Assembly: GCF_900108175.1 (NCBI RefSeq)
Contig: NZ_FNVO01000014.1
Coordinates: 62,001 to 126,000, forward strand
Direction of reading: 5' to 3'
DNA length: 64,000 nucleotides
Origin: Thermomonospora echinospora
GTDB taxonomy: Bacteria > Actinomycetota > Actinomycetes > Streptosporangiales > Streptosporangiaceae
The position numbers were made by a program, and so were the translations under genes. The notes under the pieces were generated by a model. That model saw only the letters and a program-made list of their open reading frames with translations. It was not told where the DNA came from and searched no databases. Shown piece after piece: positions 41,806 to 50,922 of the stretch. How positions within the stretch are numbered: the first letter of the stretch is position 1; each line of letters begins with the position of its first letter.

Positions 41806-43407
41806 ATGGCATGGCTAACGGGGAACAAAGGGCGCATAAAGGTCATATCGGCCATGGTGGCGTCGGGCCTGCTGACGGGGTGCACGTCGGACGCGGGGGG
41901 TACGGACGGCGGCCGCGGCGCGCATGCGCAGGCACCGGTCGCCGTCGGCGGCGCCGAATGCACGACCGTCAAGGCTCCCGGCGACTCGCGGGGGCGGCAG
42001 TTGCGCGGGATGTGGATCGCAACGGTGTCGGACCTGGACTGGCCGGGCAGCCCCGCGGACTCGGTGGAGCGCAAGAAGGCCGACTACCGCAGGCTGTTGG
42101 ACGGGGCCCGGCAGGTGGGCCTGAACGCGGTCTTCGTACAGGTGCGCCCGGCCGCCGATGCCTTCTACGACTCCCCCTACGAGCCGTGGTCGCAGTGGAT
42201 CGCCGGCAAGCAGGGCAGGGATCCCGGGTTCGATGTGCTGGACTTCTTCGTCAAGGAGGCGCACGCCCGCAATCTGGAGTTCCACGCCTGGTTCAACCCG
42301 TACCGGGTCAGTCTCCGCGCCGACCGGGGCAAGCTGCACCCGGATAATCCGGCCCGCCGGAATCCCTCGTGGGTGCGCGAGTACGACGGCAAGCTGTGGT
42401 ACGACCCGGGGCTCCCGCAGGTGCAGGAGTTGGCCACCAAGGTCGTGCTGGACGTGGTGAACAAGTACGACATCGACGCCGTTCACTTCGACGACTACTT
42501 CTACCCCTATCCATCGGGCGGGGACTTTCCCGATAAGGCCACCCATGCCAAGTACGGCCGTGGCAAGAGCAAGGCCGCCTGGCGCCGCGCCAATGTGGAC
42601 GCGCTGGTCAGGGGGCTGCACAAGAAGGTCCATGAGGCCAAGCCGCACGTGCGGTTCGGGATCAGCCCGTTCGGGGTGTGGCGCAACCGCACCAGCGATC
42701 CCGGCGGCTCGGCGACCAAGGCGCTGCAGAGCTACGACGATGTGTACGCCGACACCCGCAAGTGGGTGAAGGAAGGCTGGGTCGACTACATCACCCCGCA
42801 GCTGTACTGGAACATCGGCAATTCCGCCGCCGACTACCGGACGCTGGTGGAGTGGTGGGCCCGGCAGGTCCGGGGCACCGGTGTGGAGCTGACGATCGGC
42901 CAGGCGTCCTACCGGGTGGGCGAGGCCGGGTTCGGCGCGTCCGAGCTGTCGAAGCACCTGACGCTCAACGCCAGGCATCCGGAGGTGCGCGGGGATGTGT
43001 ACTTCAGCGCCACGGACCTGGTCGGTAACAGGGGCGGCGCCACCGCCCGGCTGCGCAAGGACCACTACAAGGCCGCGGCGATCCCGCCTCCGGCCGGCGG
43101 CGGCAAGGCGCCGGCCCCGGCCGGGGCTGTCAAGGCCACCGCCACCGGCAAGGGCGTGCAGGTCGGCTGGCGCCCGTCTCCGTCCCAGCGGGCCACCTCG
43201 TACGCGGTGTACCGGGTGGAGGGCAAGGGCCGGGCCTGTGCCCCGGTCGATCCCAGGCGGCTGCTGACGACCGTGCGGGGCACCGGGATCGTGGACCCGA
43301 CCGCCAGGCCGGGCAGGACCTACACCTACTACGTCACCGCGCTGGACCGCCTCCACCACGAGAGCGCCCCGGCGCGTGGTGCGACGGTGACCGTCGGGGA
43401 CGGCTAA
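41806..43407 (+). CDS. Lipoprotein glycoside hydrolase, GHL10/DUF187 family
   Basis: 533 aa from ATG. Signal peptide with lipobox ASGLLTGC (Cys at about 26), so lipid-anchored outside the cell. The GHL10 TIM barrel at about 65-420 starts RGMWIATVSDLDWPGSPADS, then VFVQVRPAADAFYDSPYEPW, FHAWFNPYRVSLRADRGK, IDAVHFDDYFYPYPSGGDFP (candidate catalytic acids) and ISPFGVWRNRTSDP. The C-terminal domain from about 440 is a fibronectin-III-like fold (VQVGWRPSPSQRATSYAVYR). Such proteins are thought to cut peptidoglycan-like or other surface glycans (E. coli YngK/DigH group). A LacI-type operator upstream hints at sugar control. Confidence 0.92.
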   Translation: MAWLTGNKGRIKVISAMVASGLLTGCTSDAGGTDGGRGAHAQAPVAVGGAECTTVKAPGDSRGRQLRGMWIATVSDLDWPGSPADSVERKKADYRRLLDGARQVGLNAVFVQVRPAADAFYDSPYEPWSQWIAGKQGRDPGFDVLDFFVKEAHARNLEFHAWFNPYRVSLRADRGKLHPDNPARRNPSWVREYDGKLWYDPGLPQVQELATKVVLDVVNKYDIDAVHFDDYFYPYPSGGDFPDKATHAKYGRGKSKAAWRRANVDALVRGLHKKVHEAKPHVRFGISPFGVWRNRTSDPGGSATKALQSYDDVYADTRKWVKEGWVDYITPQLYWNIGNSAADYRTLVEWWARQVRGTGVELTIGQASYRVGEAGFGASELSKHLTLNARHPEVRGDVYFSATDLVGNRGGATARLRKDHYKAAAIPPPAGGGKAPAPAGAVKATATGKGVQVGWRPSPSQRATSYAVYRVEGKGRACAPVDPRRLLTTVRGTGIVDPTARPGRTYTYYVTALDRLHHESAPARGATVTVGDG

Positions 43408-43461
43408 CGATCTTGATGTCGGGGGAGGAAGAAGTCACCCGCCCCACCCCCGGAGGTTTGC

Positions 43462-43650
43462 ATGGCGCTGTCGATGGAGGAGCAGCGGATCCTCGCCGAG
43501 ATCGAGACGCACCTGGTGCAGGACGACCCGAAGCTGGCCGACCGGTTGTCGGGACTGAGCCGGGCGCGGTGGCGCCGCCGGATGCGGCTGGCCACCGCGA
43601 TGGTCACCGCCCTGGCGGTCGTCGCGATGGTGGCGATGGCGGTGACGTAG
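43462..43650 (+). CDS. DUF3040 small membrane protein
   Basis: 62 aa from the ATG at 43462 (MALSMEEQRILAEIETHLVQ), after GGAGG. The DUF3040 pattern is S-x-E-E-Q-R-x-L-x-E-I-E, then DDPKLADRLSGL, followed by one membrane helix (MVTALAVVAMVAMAVT), here short of the usual two. Found widely in actinomycetes with no known function. It lies 54 bp after the glycosidase gene. Confidence 0.85.
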   Translation: MALSMEEQRILAEIETHLVQDDPKLADRLSGLSRARWRRRMRLATAMVTALAVVAMVAMAVT

Positions 43651-43745
43651 GCGCAGGAGGTGCCGTGCGGTCCGCCGGGTCCGGTGACGGTCCCGGCGGC
43701 ACGGTGACGGCAGGGTGACGGCAAGGACGGGTCCCGAAGACGGCG

Positions 43746-43777
43746 AAGCCCCGGCGAGATCTCTCTCGCCGGGGCTT
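43746..43777 (+). terminator. Terminator after DUF3040 gene
   Basis: A 14-bp stem AAGCCCCGGCGAGA / TCTCGCCGGGGCTT with a 4-nt loop, followed by TCG. 96 bp after the stop. Confidence 0.8.
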
Positions 43778-44182
43778 TCGCCTGAGCCGGTGTGGTGGTC
43801 GCCTCACGGCGAAAGGCACAACGTGGCTCCTGCCCGTTCCTTGCGGACCGGCGGTATTCCACGAAGGCGGTAGTTGCGGCCCGGGGGACACATGCCACAC
43901 CGGCATCACTTACCTTAACGGCATCCCGGCAGTGCCTATTCCGCGCCCGGCCCGGCACCTCTCCTCGGCGGGAGGTGATCATCTCGCCGTCGGCGCTCGG
44001 ACGGCGGACCGTCCCGGCGGCCGGGGGCGGCCCCCGGCCATCGCCCGGGGTATGGCCTGGAGGTGAGGCTGCCGTAGACGCGGGGTGTGCCCGGCCCTTC
44101 TCGGGCGCACCGCGGCCGGGCGTGCCGCGTCCCTGTTGGCGACCGACAACACCATGGCCGGGCGCCGGAAGCAGGCAGGCGG

Positions 44183-44212
44183 GATCGACCTTCCGTTCAC
44201 GGAACGTCGATC
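44183..44212. promoter_or_regulatory. 30-bp inverted repeat before RsbW-like gene
   Basis: Arms of 14 bp (GATCGACCTTCCGT and ACGGAACGTCGATC) with one mismatch and a 2-bp centre, followed by TTTCCT. An operator or an attenuator-like hairpin, 111 bp before the TTG start. Confidence 0.6.
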
Positions 44213-44322
44213 TTTCCTCTTCGCCAGTTCTGGTCGCCGGCCCCCATCGCCGGGCCCGCACCGGGAACAAGCCGGTGTGGAGCCGTCGACCTGCGGCGCC
44301 AAGCGAGGGTGAGGAGTACGGA

Positions 44323-44934
44323 TTGGGAATCAAGCGGCTCGGGGCCGACGGGCGGGCCCCGCACGGCGAATGGGCCGGCGGGCAGGCCACCGAGCAGGCT
44401 ATGGGGCAGGCCGCGGGGCACCACGGGGCGGTGGGCGCGCCGGGCGGGCACGTGCTGGCGTGGGAACTGGCCGGCGACACCACCGCGGCGGCCCGCGCCA
44501 GGGCCCTCACCCGCCGGACGCTGATCCTGTGGCGGGTGGAGGATCCCGCCGACGTCGACGACGTGGTGCTGATGGTGGACGAGCTGGTCACCAACGCGAT
44601 CGTGCACGGTACCGGGCCGGTGCGGCTGCGGCTGCGGCTGGAGGGGCGTGAGCTGCTGGCCGAGGTCGGTGACGACAGCCCGCTGGTGCCACGGCCCCGC
44701 CGGGCCGACCCGGCGGCGGTGGACTGGTCGGAGACCGGCCGGGGGCTGCTGCTGGTGACCGCGCTGGCCGGTGACCACGGCACCCGGCAGTCCGGGCACG
44801 GCAAGGTCGTGTGGTTCAGCAGGCTGCTGCGGCGGGCCGGCTGCCAGGACGTGCCCGCCGGGGCGCGGGACGGGCGGCAGGGCCGGCAGCACGGGGCGGG
44901 CGGCCAGCCCGGGGATCTGCGCGCACACCGGTGA
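44323..44934 (+). CDS. RsbW-like ATP-binding (HATPase_c) regulatory protein
   Basis: 203 aa from the TTG at 44323, chosen because GAGGAG lies 6 nt upstream; the frame is open much farther but looks non-coding there. After a 45-residue Gly/Ala/His-rich lead, the GHKL domain has ADVDDVVLMVDELVTNAIVH (N-box, about 83-102), DDSPLVPRPRRADP (G1 region) and GRGLLLVTALAGDHG (G2). This is the anti-sigma/serine-kinase type abundant in actinomycetes. No sigma factor or anti-anti-sigma gene is next to it. The C-terminal 25 residues are Gly/Gln/Arg-rich. Confidence 0.85.
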   Translation: MGIKRLGADGRAPHGEWAGGQATEQAMGQAAGHHGAVGAPGGHVLAWELAGDTTAAARARALTRRTLILWRVEDPADVDDVVLMVDELVTNAIVHGTGPVRLRLRLEGRELLAEVGDDSPLVPRPRRADPAAVDWSETGRGLLLVTALAGDHGTRQSGHGKVVWFSRLLRRAGCQDVPAGARDGRQGRQHGAGGQPGDLRAHR

Positions 44935-45139
44935 CGCCTCGGTGACGGCCGTCCGGTGTGGGCGTCCACCGGGCTCGGCGGACCCCGTGGCCGGTGGTCA
45001 TCGGGGCGGCCGCCCGCAGCAGGGGTGGCAACGTGCGGTCCAGATGCCGGTCGGCGGGTAGGGGGAGGGAGCGGCGCGCTGTCAGGCCCCGCCGGGCATC
45101 GCCGCCGTGTCGGCCGAGCCGGGGGGAGGCGCGACCGGG

Positions 45140-45796
45140 ATGCCGTCTTCGATCACCGGCTGGCTCGGCGGACTGTCCGGCCCGGTCGTCTACGGGGTGG
45201 TCGCCGCCCTAGTGTTCTGTGAGGACGCCCTGTTCTTCGGGTTCGTGGTGCCCGGTGAGACCGCCGTGGTCGTCGGCGGGGCGCTGGCCGGTCACGGGGA
45301 GGTCTCCGTCTGGTGGCTGGCGGCGGTCGTGGTGCTGGCCGCCGTCACCGGAGACTCCGTCGGCTACGAGATCGGCCGCCGGTTCGGGCCCGTGCTCCTC
45401 ACCGTCCGCCCGTTGCGGTCCCATCTGGACCGCGTCGAGGCCGCCCGCAACTTCTACCGCCGCCGGGGAGCCATGGCGGTGTTCCTGGGCCGGTTCGTGG
45501 CCTTCCTGCGCGCGATGGTGCCGGCCCTGGCCGGTATCTCGGGCATGCGTTACCGCACCTTCCTGGTCTTCAACGCCCTCGGCGGCCTGATCTGGGGGGT
45601 GGGGTTCACCCTGCTCGGCTACTTCGTCGGCGCCGCCTACGGGCGGATCGAGCATCTGGTGGGCCGGGCCGCCGCCGGGCTGACCGCCACCGTCGCCATC
45701 ATCGCCTTCCTGCTGTGGCGCCTGCGGCACCACCGCTCGACCAAGAACGCAGGCAAGAAGGCCCGCGAGGAGGATCGGACCGGATTTTGGCGGTAG
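45140..45796 (+). CDS. DedA-family membrane protein
   Basis: 218 aa from the ATG at 45140 (MPSSITGWLGGLSG), 10 nt after GGGGGGAGG; a GTG at 45107 lacks such a site. DedA/SNARE-assoc signature: FFGFVVPGETAVVVGGALAG at about 34-53, GDSVGYEIGRRFG at about 71-83, and RFVAFLRAMVPALAGISGMR at about 117-136 with the conserved Arg. Five or six membrane helices. DedA proteins act as lipid scramblases or undecaprenyl-phosphate flippases. The tail is Lys/Arg-rich and cytoplasmic. Monocistronic. Confidence 0.92.
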   Translation: MPSSITGWLGGLSGPVVYGVVAALVFCEDALFFGFVVPGETAVVVGGALAGHGEVSVWWLAAVVVLAAVTGDSVGYEIGRRFGPVLLTVRPLRSHLDRVEAARNFYRRRGAMAVFLGRFVAFLRAMVPALAGISGMRYRTFLVFNALGGLIWGVGFTLLGYFVGAAYGRIEHLVGRAAAGLTATVAIIAFLLWRLRHHRSTKNAGKKAREEDRTGFWR

Positions 45797-45866
45797 CCCG
45801 GATGGGTTGACGACGGTTCGATGACGGCGGGGCTGGCGTGGTCGGTGGACCTCTACGTTCCTGGGC

Positions 45867-47515
45867 ATGCCAGTTGATTTTTTATCGGATGAGTAGGTCG
45901 CGCGGTATCGGCGGTTCCGTGGTGAGGTGACGGTCGGCGAGCTGGAGCAGTTTTTCCGCCTTGACGCCAAGGCGCGGGCGGTGGTGGAGGGCAAGCGGCG
46001 CCCGGCGACCAAGCTGGGGTGGGCGGTGCAGTGGGGCACGGTCCGGATGTTGGGGACGTTTCTGGCGGACACTCCGCTGAAGGTGCCGGCGGAGGTGGTC
46101 GAGTTCGCCGCCGAGCAGGTGGGGGTGGATTCGGCGTGCGCGCCGGACTACCTGGCCCGGCCCAAGACCGCTCATGAGCATTCCTGGAGATCCGTGACCT
46201 GCTAGGGCTGGCGGAGTTCTCCGACCGGGAGCAGGACGTGCGGGCGTTCATCGCGGCGCGGGTGTGGGCTTCGGTCGAGGGGCCGCGCGCGCTGTTCGAC
46301 CGGGCCGTGGTGTACATGCTGGAGGCCGGGATCTTGCTGCCTGCCGGGGTCACGACGCTGACCAGGCTGGTCAGCGAGGTGCGTCGGGCCGAGAACGCTC
46401 GGCTGTACGGGCGTTGGCCGAGCGGACGCCGACCGAGACCGCTGTGGCGCTGCGGGGCCTGCTGCGGGTGCCGGAGGATCGGCGGGTGCCGGAGCTGGAG
46501 CGGCTGCGGACGTCGCCGGTGAAGGCCTCGGGCCGGGTGCTGGTGCGGGAGCTGGACCGGGTCGCCGAGATCGGCGGGCTGGGCGCTGGGCGGGTGGAGA
46601 CCGAGCCGGTGCCGGCGGTGACGCTGGCGTCGCTGGCCCAGTACGGGATAGCGTCCAAGGCCCCGATGCTGCGGGACCTGGAGGAGCGGCGGCAAACGGC
46701 GACGCTGCTGGCCACGGTCCGGCATCTTCAGACCGCGTCGATCGACGACACCCTGGACCTGCTGGACCTGCTGGCGCGGGCCGAACGGGCGGGCAAGGCC
46801 GCGTTCACGTTGTGCGCGGTGATGCACCTGCACACAGCGCTGCGCCGCCGGGACGTGTTCGCCGCTGGCGCGGACCGGTGGAGCGACCCGCGTGCCCGGC
46901 TGCTGGAAGGCGCGGGTTGGGAGGCGGCGCGGCCTGGGGTGCTGGCGGCGCTGGAGCTGGGGGAGGAACCGGCCGGGCATCTGGCCGAGCTCGCCTCGGC
47001 GTTGGAGGGCGCCTATACCCGGGTACTGGACGGGCTCGGGGGTAACACCTCGGTGCAGTTCGTCGGCGGCCGGCTGCAGGTCGAAAAGCTGGGGCCGCTG
47101 GCCGAGCCGCCGCTGATGGGCGAGTTCCGCGCGCTGATCGACGGGATGCTGCCGCGGGTGAACTTCCCCGAACTGCTGCTGGAGGTGTTCGACCGCACCA
47201 GGCTGGCGGCCGACTTCACTCACATCTCCGGTGCGGACACAGCCATGGAGGACTTCGCGGTGAGCCTGTGCGGGCTGCTGGTGGCCGAGGTGTGCAACGT
47301 CGGTCTGATCCCGGTCGAGAAGCCGAACGTGCCCGCGCTGACCCGCGCCCGCCTGCAGCAGGTCGACCAGGGCTACCTGTGCGCCGAGACGATCTCAGCG
47401 GCCAACGCCCAACTGATCGCGGCGCAGGCCGGGATCGACATCGTGAACTGCTGGGGCGGCGGGCAGATCGCCTCGGCGGACGGGCTGCGGTTCGTGGTCC
47501 CGGTTGCCAACCTGC
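45867..47515 (+). pseudogene. Tn3-family transposase, broken and truncated
   Basis: The reading starts MPVDFLSDE at 45867, as intact Tn3 transposases do, but codon 10 is TAG (45894-45896), then the frame resumes VARYRRFRGEVTVGELEQFF (DUF4158 domain). A -1 shift near 46187 (HEHSW to EIRDLLGL) and another near 46413 (ARLYGR to LAERTPTETA) follow. The rest is clean to about 47515 (GTASIDDTLDLL..., GADTAMEDFAVSLCGLLVAE, CWGGGQIASADGLRFVVPV), where the match ends. About 550 of roughly 1000 residues remain, so the DDE domain is mostly missing. Inactive. No terminal inverted repeats could be found. Confidence 0.88.
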
Positions 47516-47598
47516 ACATAGGAGCGGAGCATGTGGCCGGCCAGGCGTTTCCAGGTGTCGGGGGCGGCGTCGGGCGGCGTGGATCTCGACGGCGTCGT

Positions 47599-47720
47599 TC
47601 AGGAGGTGTAGAGCTGGGTGGCCTCGGTGGAGGCGTGGCCGAGGTGGAGGCGGATCGCTTCGATGGAGACGCCGGCGTTGATGAGTCGGGGCCGCCTGCC
47701 GTGGTGGTGTGCAGGGGCCG
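47599..47720 (-). pseudogene. C-terminal fragment of a tyrosine recombinase/integrase
   Basis: On the minus strand a short frame ends RRPRLINAGVSIEAIRLHLG then HASTEATQLYTS and a TGA at 47599-47601. This is the last 35 residues of a phage-type integrase, with the LGH motif and the catalytic Tyr. Everything upstream is gone; the fragment abuts the cut end of the Tn3 transposase and the TetR gene. Confidence 0.75.
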
Positions 47721-47745
47721 GGGATCTTACTGGCCGGTATTAACG

Positions 47746-48441
47746 CTAAGGACCGATCGGCTGATCGCGAGGCTCGGCGCGGCTGAGCGTGCCGGCGATG
47801 AGGGTGGCGACGGTCTCTTGGAGGGCGGGGGCGAAGTCCATGCTGAGGGCGGCGAGGGCGGGGTCTTTCGCGTAGGCCTCGAGCATGGCGGGTGAGGGGC
47901 GTGAGTGGGTCCAGATGGCGCCGGTGGCCATGAGGATCTGGGCGCACGCCTGCTGTGTGGTGTCGCCGAGTTCGGGCAGGTGGTGGCGGGTGAGGGCGGT
48001 CAGCGCGGTGAGGTTGACGGCGGCGGCCCTCTTGTAGCGGGCGGCGACATCGGGTGAGACGTTGTGTTCCAGGACGCCGGCTTGGGCGCTGAACAGGTCG
48101 CACAGGACTTTCCGGTCGGCCAGGGAGACCGCGTACACCTGCGCGTACACCTCTGCGCGCCGTGCGACGGGGGCGGCGGGGTCGATGGCGGCGTCCAGGA
48201 GGGCGGGCAGGGCGGAGTTCCACTCGCTCCAGGCCCGGTCCAGCAGTTCCAGCAGGATGGCCTCGCGGGATTCGAAGTAGCGCAGGACGTTGGACTTGGC
48301 CATGCCCGCCTGCCGGCTGAGCTCGTTCAAGCCGATCTTGGCGGCCGGCATCTGGGCGAGCATCCCGGCGGTGGTGTCCAGGATCGTTCTTCGCCGTTCC
48401 TCCTGTTGCTCGGGGCTGCGGGCCCGCTGGAAACCTGTCAT
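47746..48441 (-). CDS. TetR-family regulator of the adjacent SDR
   Basis: 231 aa from ATG. HTH at about 18-65: ERRRTILDTTAGMLAQMPAA, GLNELSRQAGMAKSNVLRYF, ESREAILLELLDRAW. The C-terminal domain has EVYAQVYAVSLADRKVLCDL, as in the TetR_C_17/YcdC-like groups. It faces the SDR gene across a 199-bp region with three copies of its probable operator. It has survived intact among mobile remnants, so it may have arrived as a cargo module. Confidence 0.92.
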   Translation of the reverse strand: MTGFQRARSPEQQEERRRTILDTTAGMLAQMPAAKIGLNELSRQAGMAKSNVLRYFESREAILLELLDRAWSEWNSALPALLDAAIDPAAPVARRAEVYAQVYAVSLADRKVLCDLFSAQAGVLEHNVSPDVAARYKRAAAVNLTALTALTRHHLPELGDTTQQACAQILMATGAIWTHSRPSPAMLEAYAKDPALAALSMDFAPALQETVATLIAGTLSRAEPRDQPIGP

Positions 48442-48451
48442 GTCCCCAGTT

Positions 48452-48526
48452 TAGCGACCGACGGTCCTTTGACAAGAGACCGGTGGTCGCCTAACTTGGG
48501 GAGCGTGCAAGCGACCGCCGGTCGCT
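48452..48526. promoter_or_regulatory. Triple operator of TetR/SDR pair
   Basis: Three versions of AGCGACCG-n-CGGTCGCT: 48452-48467 (TAGCGACCGACGGTCC), 48477-48494 (reverse type, ACCGGTGGTCGCC) and a perfect 17-bp palindrome at 48510-48526. The first two flank the -35 and -10 of the SDR promoter. Confidence 0.75.
48469..48497 (+). promoter_or_regulatory. Promoter of the SDR gene
   Basis: -35 TTGACA (48469-48474), 17 bp, -10 TAACTT (48492-48497). It is covered by the operators, so TetR binding should block it. Confidence 0.68.
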
Positions 48527-48640
48527 AACGATGTGAAGTGCGGTACCGCGGCCGCCTCGCCTGGTCAGTACCCGCCTGCGGTGAACACCATCTCACCCAC
48601 GGCATCCGACCGAACCCCGCCCTCCGAAGGAGCAGCGAAC

Positions 48641-49570
48641 ATGTACCAGGTCCCCGACCAGACCGGGCGCCTCGCCATCGTCACCGGCGCCAACAGCGGC
48701 ACCGGCAAAGAAGCGGCCGCACGCCTCGCCGCGGCCGGCGCCCACGTCGTCTTGGCGGTGCGGACGCCCGCCAAGGGCGAGCAGGCCCGCACCGACATCC
48801 TCGCCCAGCACCCCAAAGCACGACTGGAGGTCCGCCGCGTCGACCTCGCCGACCTCGCCTCGGTGCGGACGTTCACCGATAGCCTCCTCGCCGACGGCAC
48901 CCCGGTCGACGTCCTGGTCAATAACGCCGGAGTGATGGCCCCGCCGACCCGGATGACGACCGCCGACGGCTTCGAGCTCCAGTTCGGCAGCAACTTCCTC
49001 GGCCCGTTCGCGCTGACCGTCCAGTTGCTCCCACTGCTGCTCGCCGCGCAGGCGCCCCGGGTGGCGACCATGACCAGCGGAACCGCGAGCTACGGCCGAA
49101 TTCACTGGGACGACCTGCAGTCCGAACGCCGGTACTCGGCCCACCGCGCCTATGCCCAGTCCAAACTCGCCGACCTCATGATGACCCGCCAGCTCGCCGC
49201 CCTCGCCCACCAGCACCGCTGGAACCTGCGCAGCACCGCCGCCCACCCCGGCTACACCCGCACCAACCTGCAGAGCGCCGGACCGAGCCTCGGCCGTGAC
49301 CGGCCCAAGCGCTCGTTCCTCAACAGCCTGACCTTCCTGCCCAGCCAGAGCCCCGACACCGGCGCCGAACCCCTCCTGTACGCCGCCACCGACCCCGGCG
49401 CCGCCAACGGCGGCTACTACGGGCCCAGCGGCCGGTTCAACCTGGTCGGGCCCACCGGCCCCGCCCGGCTACCCCGCCGCGCCCGGGACGCCGACGCCAC
49501 CGCCCGGCTCTGGACCCTCGCCCAGGACCTCACCGAGACCCACCTCGCCCAAGACCTGCATCAGCCCTGA
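48641..49570 (+). CDS. Short-chain dehydrogenase/reductase (retinol-dehydrogenase-like)
   Basis: 309 aa from the ATG at 48641 ([16 protein letters not shown]), after GAAGGAG. Classical SDR: cofactor loop [20 protein letters not shown] at about 15-34, NNAGVMAPP at about 88-96, catalytic Ser in [10 protein letters not shown], and Y-x3-K in [15 protein letters not shown] at about 169-183. The C-terminal extension is typical of retinol-dehydrogenase-like SDRs. Probably NADP-dependent; the substrate is unknown. Strongly repressed by the divergent TetR, so a detoxification role is plausible. Confidence 0.93.
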   Translation: MYQVPDQTGRLAIVTGANSGTGKEAAARLAAAGAHVVLAVRTPAKGEQARTDILAQHPKARLEVRRVDLADLASVRTFTDSLLADGTPVDVLVNNAGVMAPPTRMTTADGFELQFGSNFLGPFALTVQLLPLLLAAQAPRVATMTSGTASYGRIHWDDLQSERRYSAHRAYAQSKLADLMMTRQLAALAHQHRWNLRSTAAHPGYTRTNLQSAGPSLGRDRPKRSFLNSLTFLPSQSPDTGAEPLLYAATDPGAANGGYYGPSGRFNLVGPTGPARLPRRARDADATARLWTLAQDLTETHLAQDLHQP

Positions 49571-49618
49571 ACAGCAGACCGACCCGCGGGGAGGCGACCA
49601 GGTCGTCCGGCGCTATTC

Positions 49619-49640
49619 GGGAGTGTCTGAAAATCTGTGG
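49619..49640. repeat. Right terminal inverted repeat of IS256-type element
   Basis: The end begins GGGAGTGTCTGAAAATC, typical of IS256-family termini in actinomycetes, 19 bp beyond the transposase stop. The opposite end is absent. Confidence 0.6.
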
Positions 49641-49658
49641 GTGAGGCGGTGATCGCCT

Positions 49659-50558
49659 TCAGTTCAGGGTGATGCGGTCACCGTAGTAGAGCGCCAGCGT
49701 GTTCAGGGCCGTCTTCCAGCCGGGGGTTCGGCCGGTCACGTTGGGCCGGTTCTTCAAGGGTTGCCGGATGACCAGGTAGAGGACCTTGAGAGCGGCCTGC
49801 TCGGTAGGAAAGTGGCCCCGGCGGCGGGCCGCCTGGCGGAACCGGGCGCCCAGGCTCTCGATCGCGTTGGTGGTGTAGATGACCCGCCGGATCTCGGCCG
49901 GGAACGCCAGGAACGGGGTGAACGTCGGCCATGCCTCCCGCCAGAGCCGGATCACCGCGGGGTAGCGGTCGCCCCATTCGGCCTCGAACTCGGCGAAGCG
50001 CTGCTCGGCCGCCGTCTCGGTCGGGGCGGTGTAGATCCGGCGCAGGTCCTTGGTGAGCCGGCTCCAGTGCGCCTTGGAGGCATACCGCAGCAAGGAGCGG
50101 ATCAGGTGGACCACGCACTGCTGGACGGTGGCCTGCGGCCAGATCTCCACGGGTCGCCTCCGGCAGGCCCTTGAGGCCGTCACAACAGGCGATGCACACG
50201 TCGGCGACGCCGCGGTTGCGCAGTTCGGCCAGCACGCTCATCCAGTGCTTGGCGCCTTCGCCGCCGGTGCCGACCCACATGCCCAGCACGTCCCGCTCAC
50301 CGGCGCAGTTGATGCCCAGCGCCACGTAGATCGGCCGGTTGGCGACCTGACCTTCGCGGATCTTGACGTAGATGGCATCGATCAACAGCACCGGGTAGAC
50401 GCCGTCCAGCGGACGGGCTCGCCAGGCCTCCATCTCCTCGACGACCTGGTCGGTGACCCTGGAAATCAGGTCCTTGGACACCTCCACCTGGTAGATCTCC
50501 GCCGGGTGCGCGCGGATCTGTCCGGTGGTCAGTCCCTTGGCATACAGCGAGATGACCG
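49659..50558 (-). pseudogene. IS256-family (mutator) transposase, frameshifted and 5'-truncated
   Basis: The minus strand reads VISLYAKGLTTGQIRAHPAE, EVSKDLISRVTDQVVEEMEA, AIYVKIREGQVANRPIYVAL, GMWVGTGGEGAKHWMSVLAE, CCDGLKGLPEA, then a one-base insertion near 50147-50149, then EIWPQATVQQCVVHLIRSLL, IYTTNAIESLGARFRQAARR and the usual C-terminus. The DDE region is otherwise recognisable. About 120 N-terminal residues are missing: the sequence stops at about 50558, where cupin sequence begins. The element cannot transpose by itself. Confidence 0.88.
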
Positions 50559-50872
50559 AATCGTTCTACGTTGTGGCCGGCACCCTGCGGGTCTGCGACG
50601 GCCGACGATGGTTCGACGCGTCAGCGGGAGACTGCTTCCACGTGCCGCCGGGCGGCCTGCACTCCTTCGGGAACCAGTCCGGCGAGCCGGTCGACTTCCT
50701 GATGCTCTTCATCCCCGGCGCGGCCCGGGAAGGCTACTTCGAAGGAATCAGCCACCTCGCCGGCATGAGCGACGAGGAACGGATCGCCTTCTTCGTCCAC
50801 CACGACAGCTACTTCACCGACATGGCCAAGGGACCGGCGGCGCAGTCTTGGCAAGCCGGTAGCCCACGGTGA
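50552..50872 (+). pseudogene. 5'-truncated cupin-domain protein
   Basis: 106 aa could be read from an ATG at 50552: MTESFYVVAGTLRVCDGRRW, GDCFHVPPGGLHSFGNQSGE, DFLMLFIPGAAREGYFEGIS, EERIAFFVHHDSYFT. This is the second half of a cupin-2 protein; the first metal-binding cupin motif (G-x5-H-x-H-x4-E) would lie just before and is missing, replaced by IS256 sequence. The ATG is the internal Met of the cupin motif (E-MTESFYV), so it is a broken gene rather than a small protein. Confidence 0.75.
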
Positions 50873-50922
50873 TACAAACCCGGCCCTGAGACGGGGTGAA
50901 GGCCGCTGCTGACACCGAGAAA

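Larger units (their letters stand above)
43651..44322. other. 672-bp region without a convincing gene
   Basis: It contains a terminator (43746-43777) and the 30-bp inverted repeat at 44183-44212. Open frames here are Arg/Pro-rich and do not look coding. The promoter of the RsbW-like gene should be at the right end. Confidence 0.5.

Noticed and set aside
43792-44322. Extended N-terminus of the RsbW-like protein
   Set aside because: The upstream part of the open frame is low-complexity and spans a 30-bp inverted repeat; the TTG at 44323 has a good ribosome site.
45107-45139. Upstream GTG start for the DedA gene
   Set aside because: No ribosome site; the ATG at 45140 has GGGGGGAGG.
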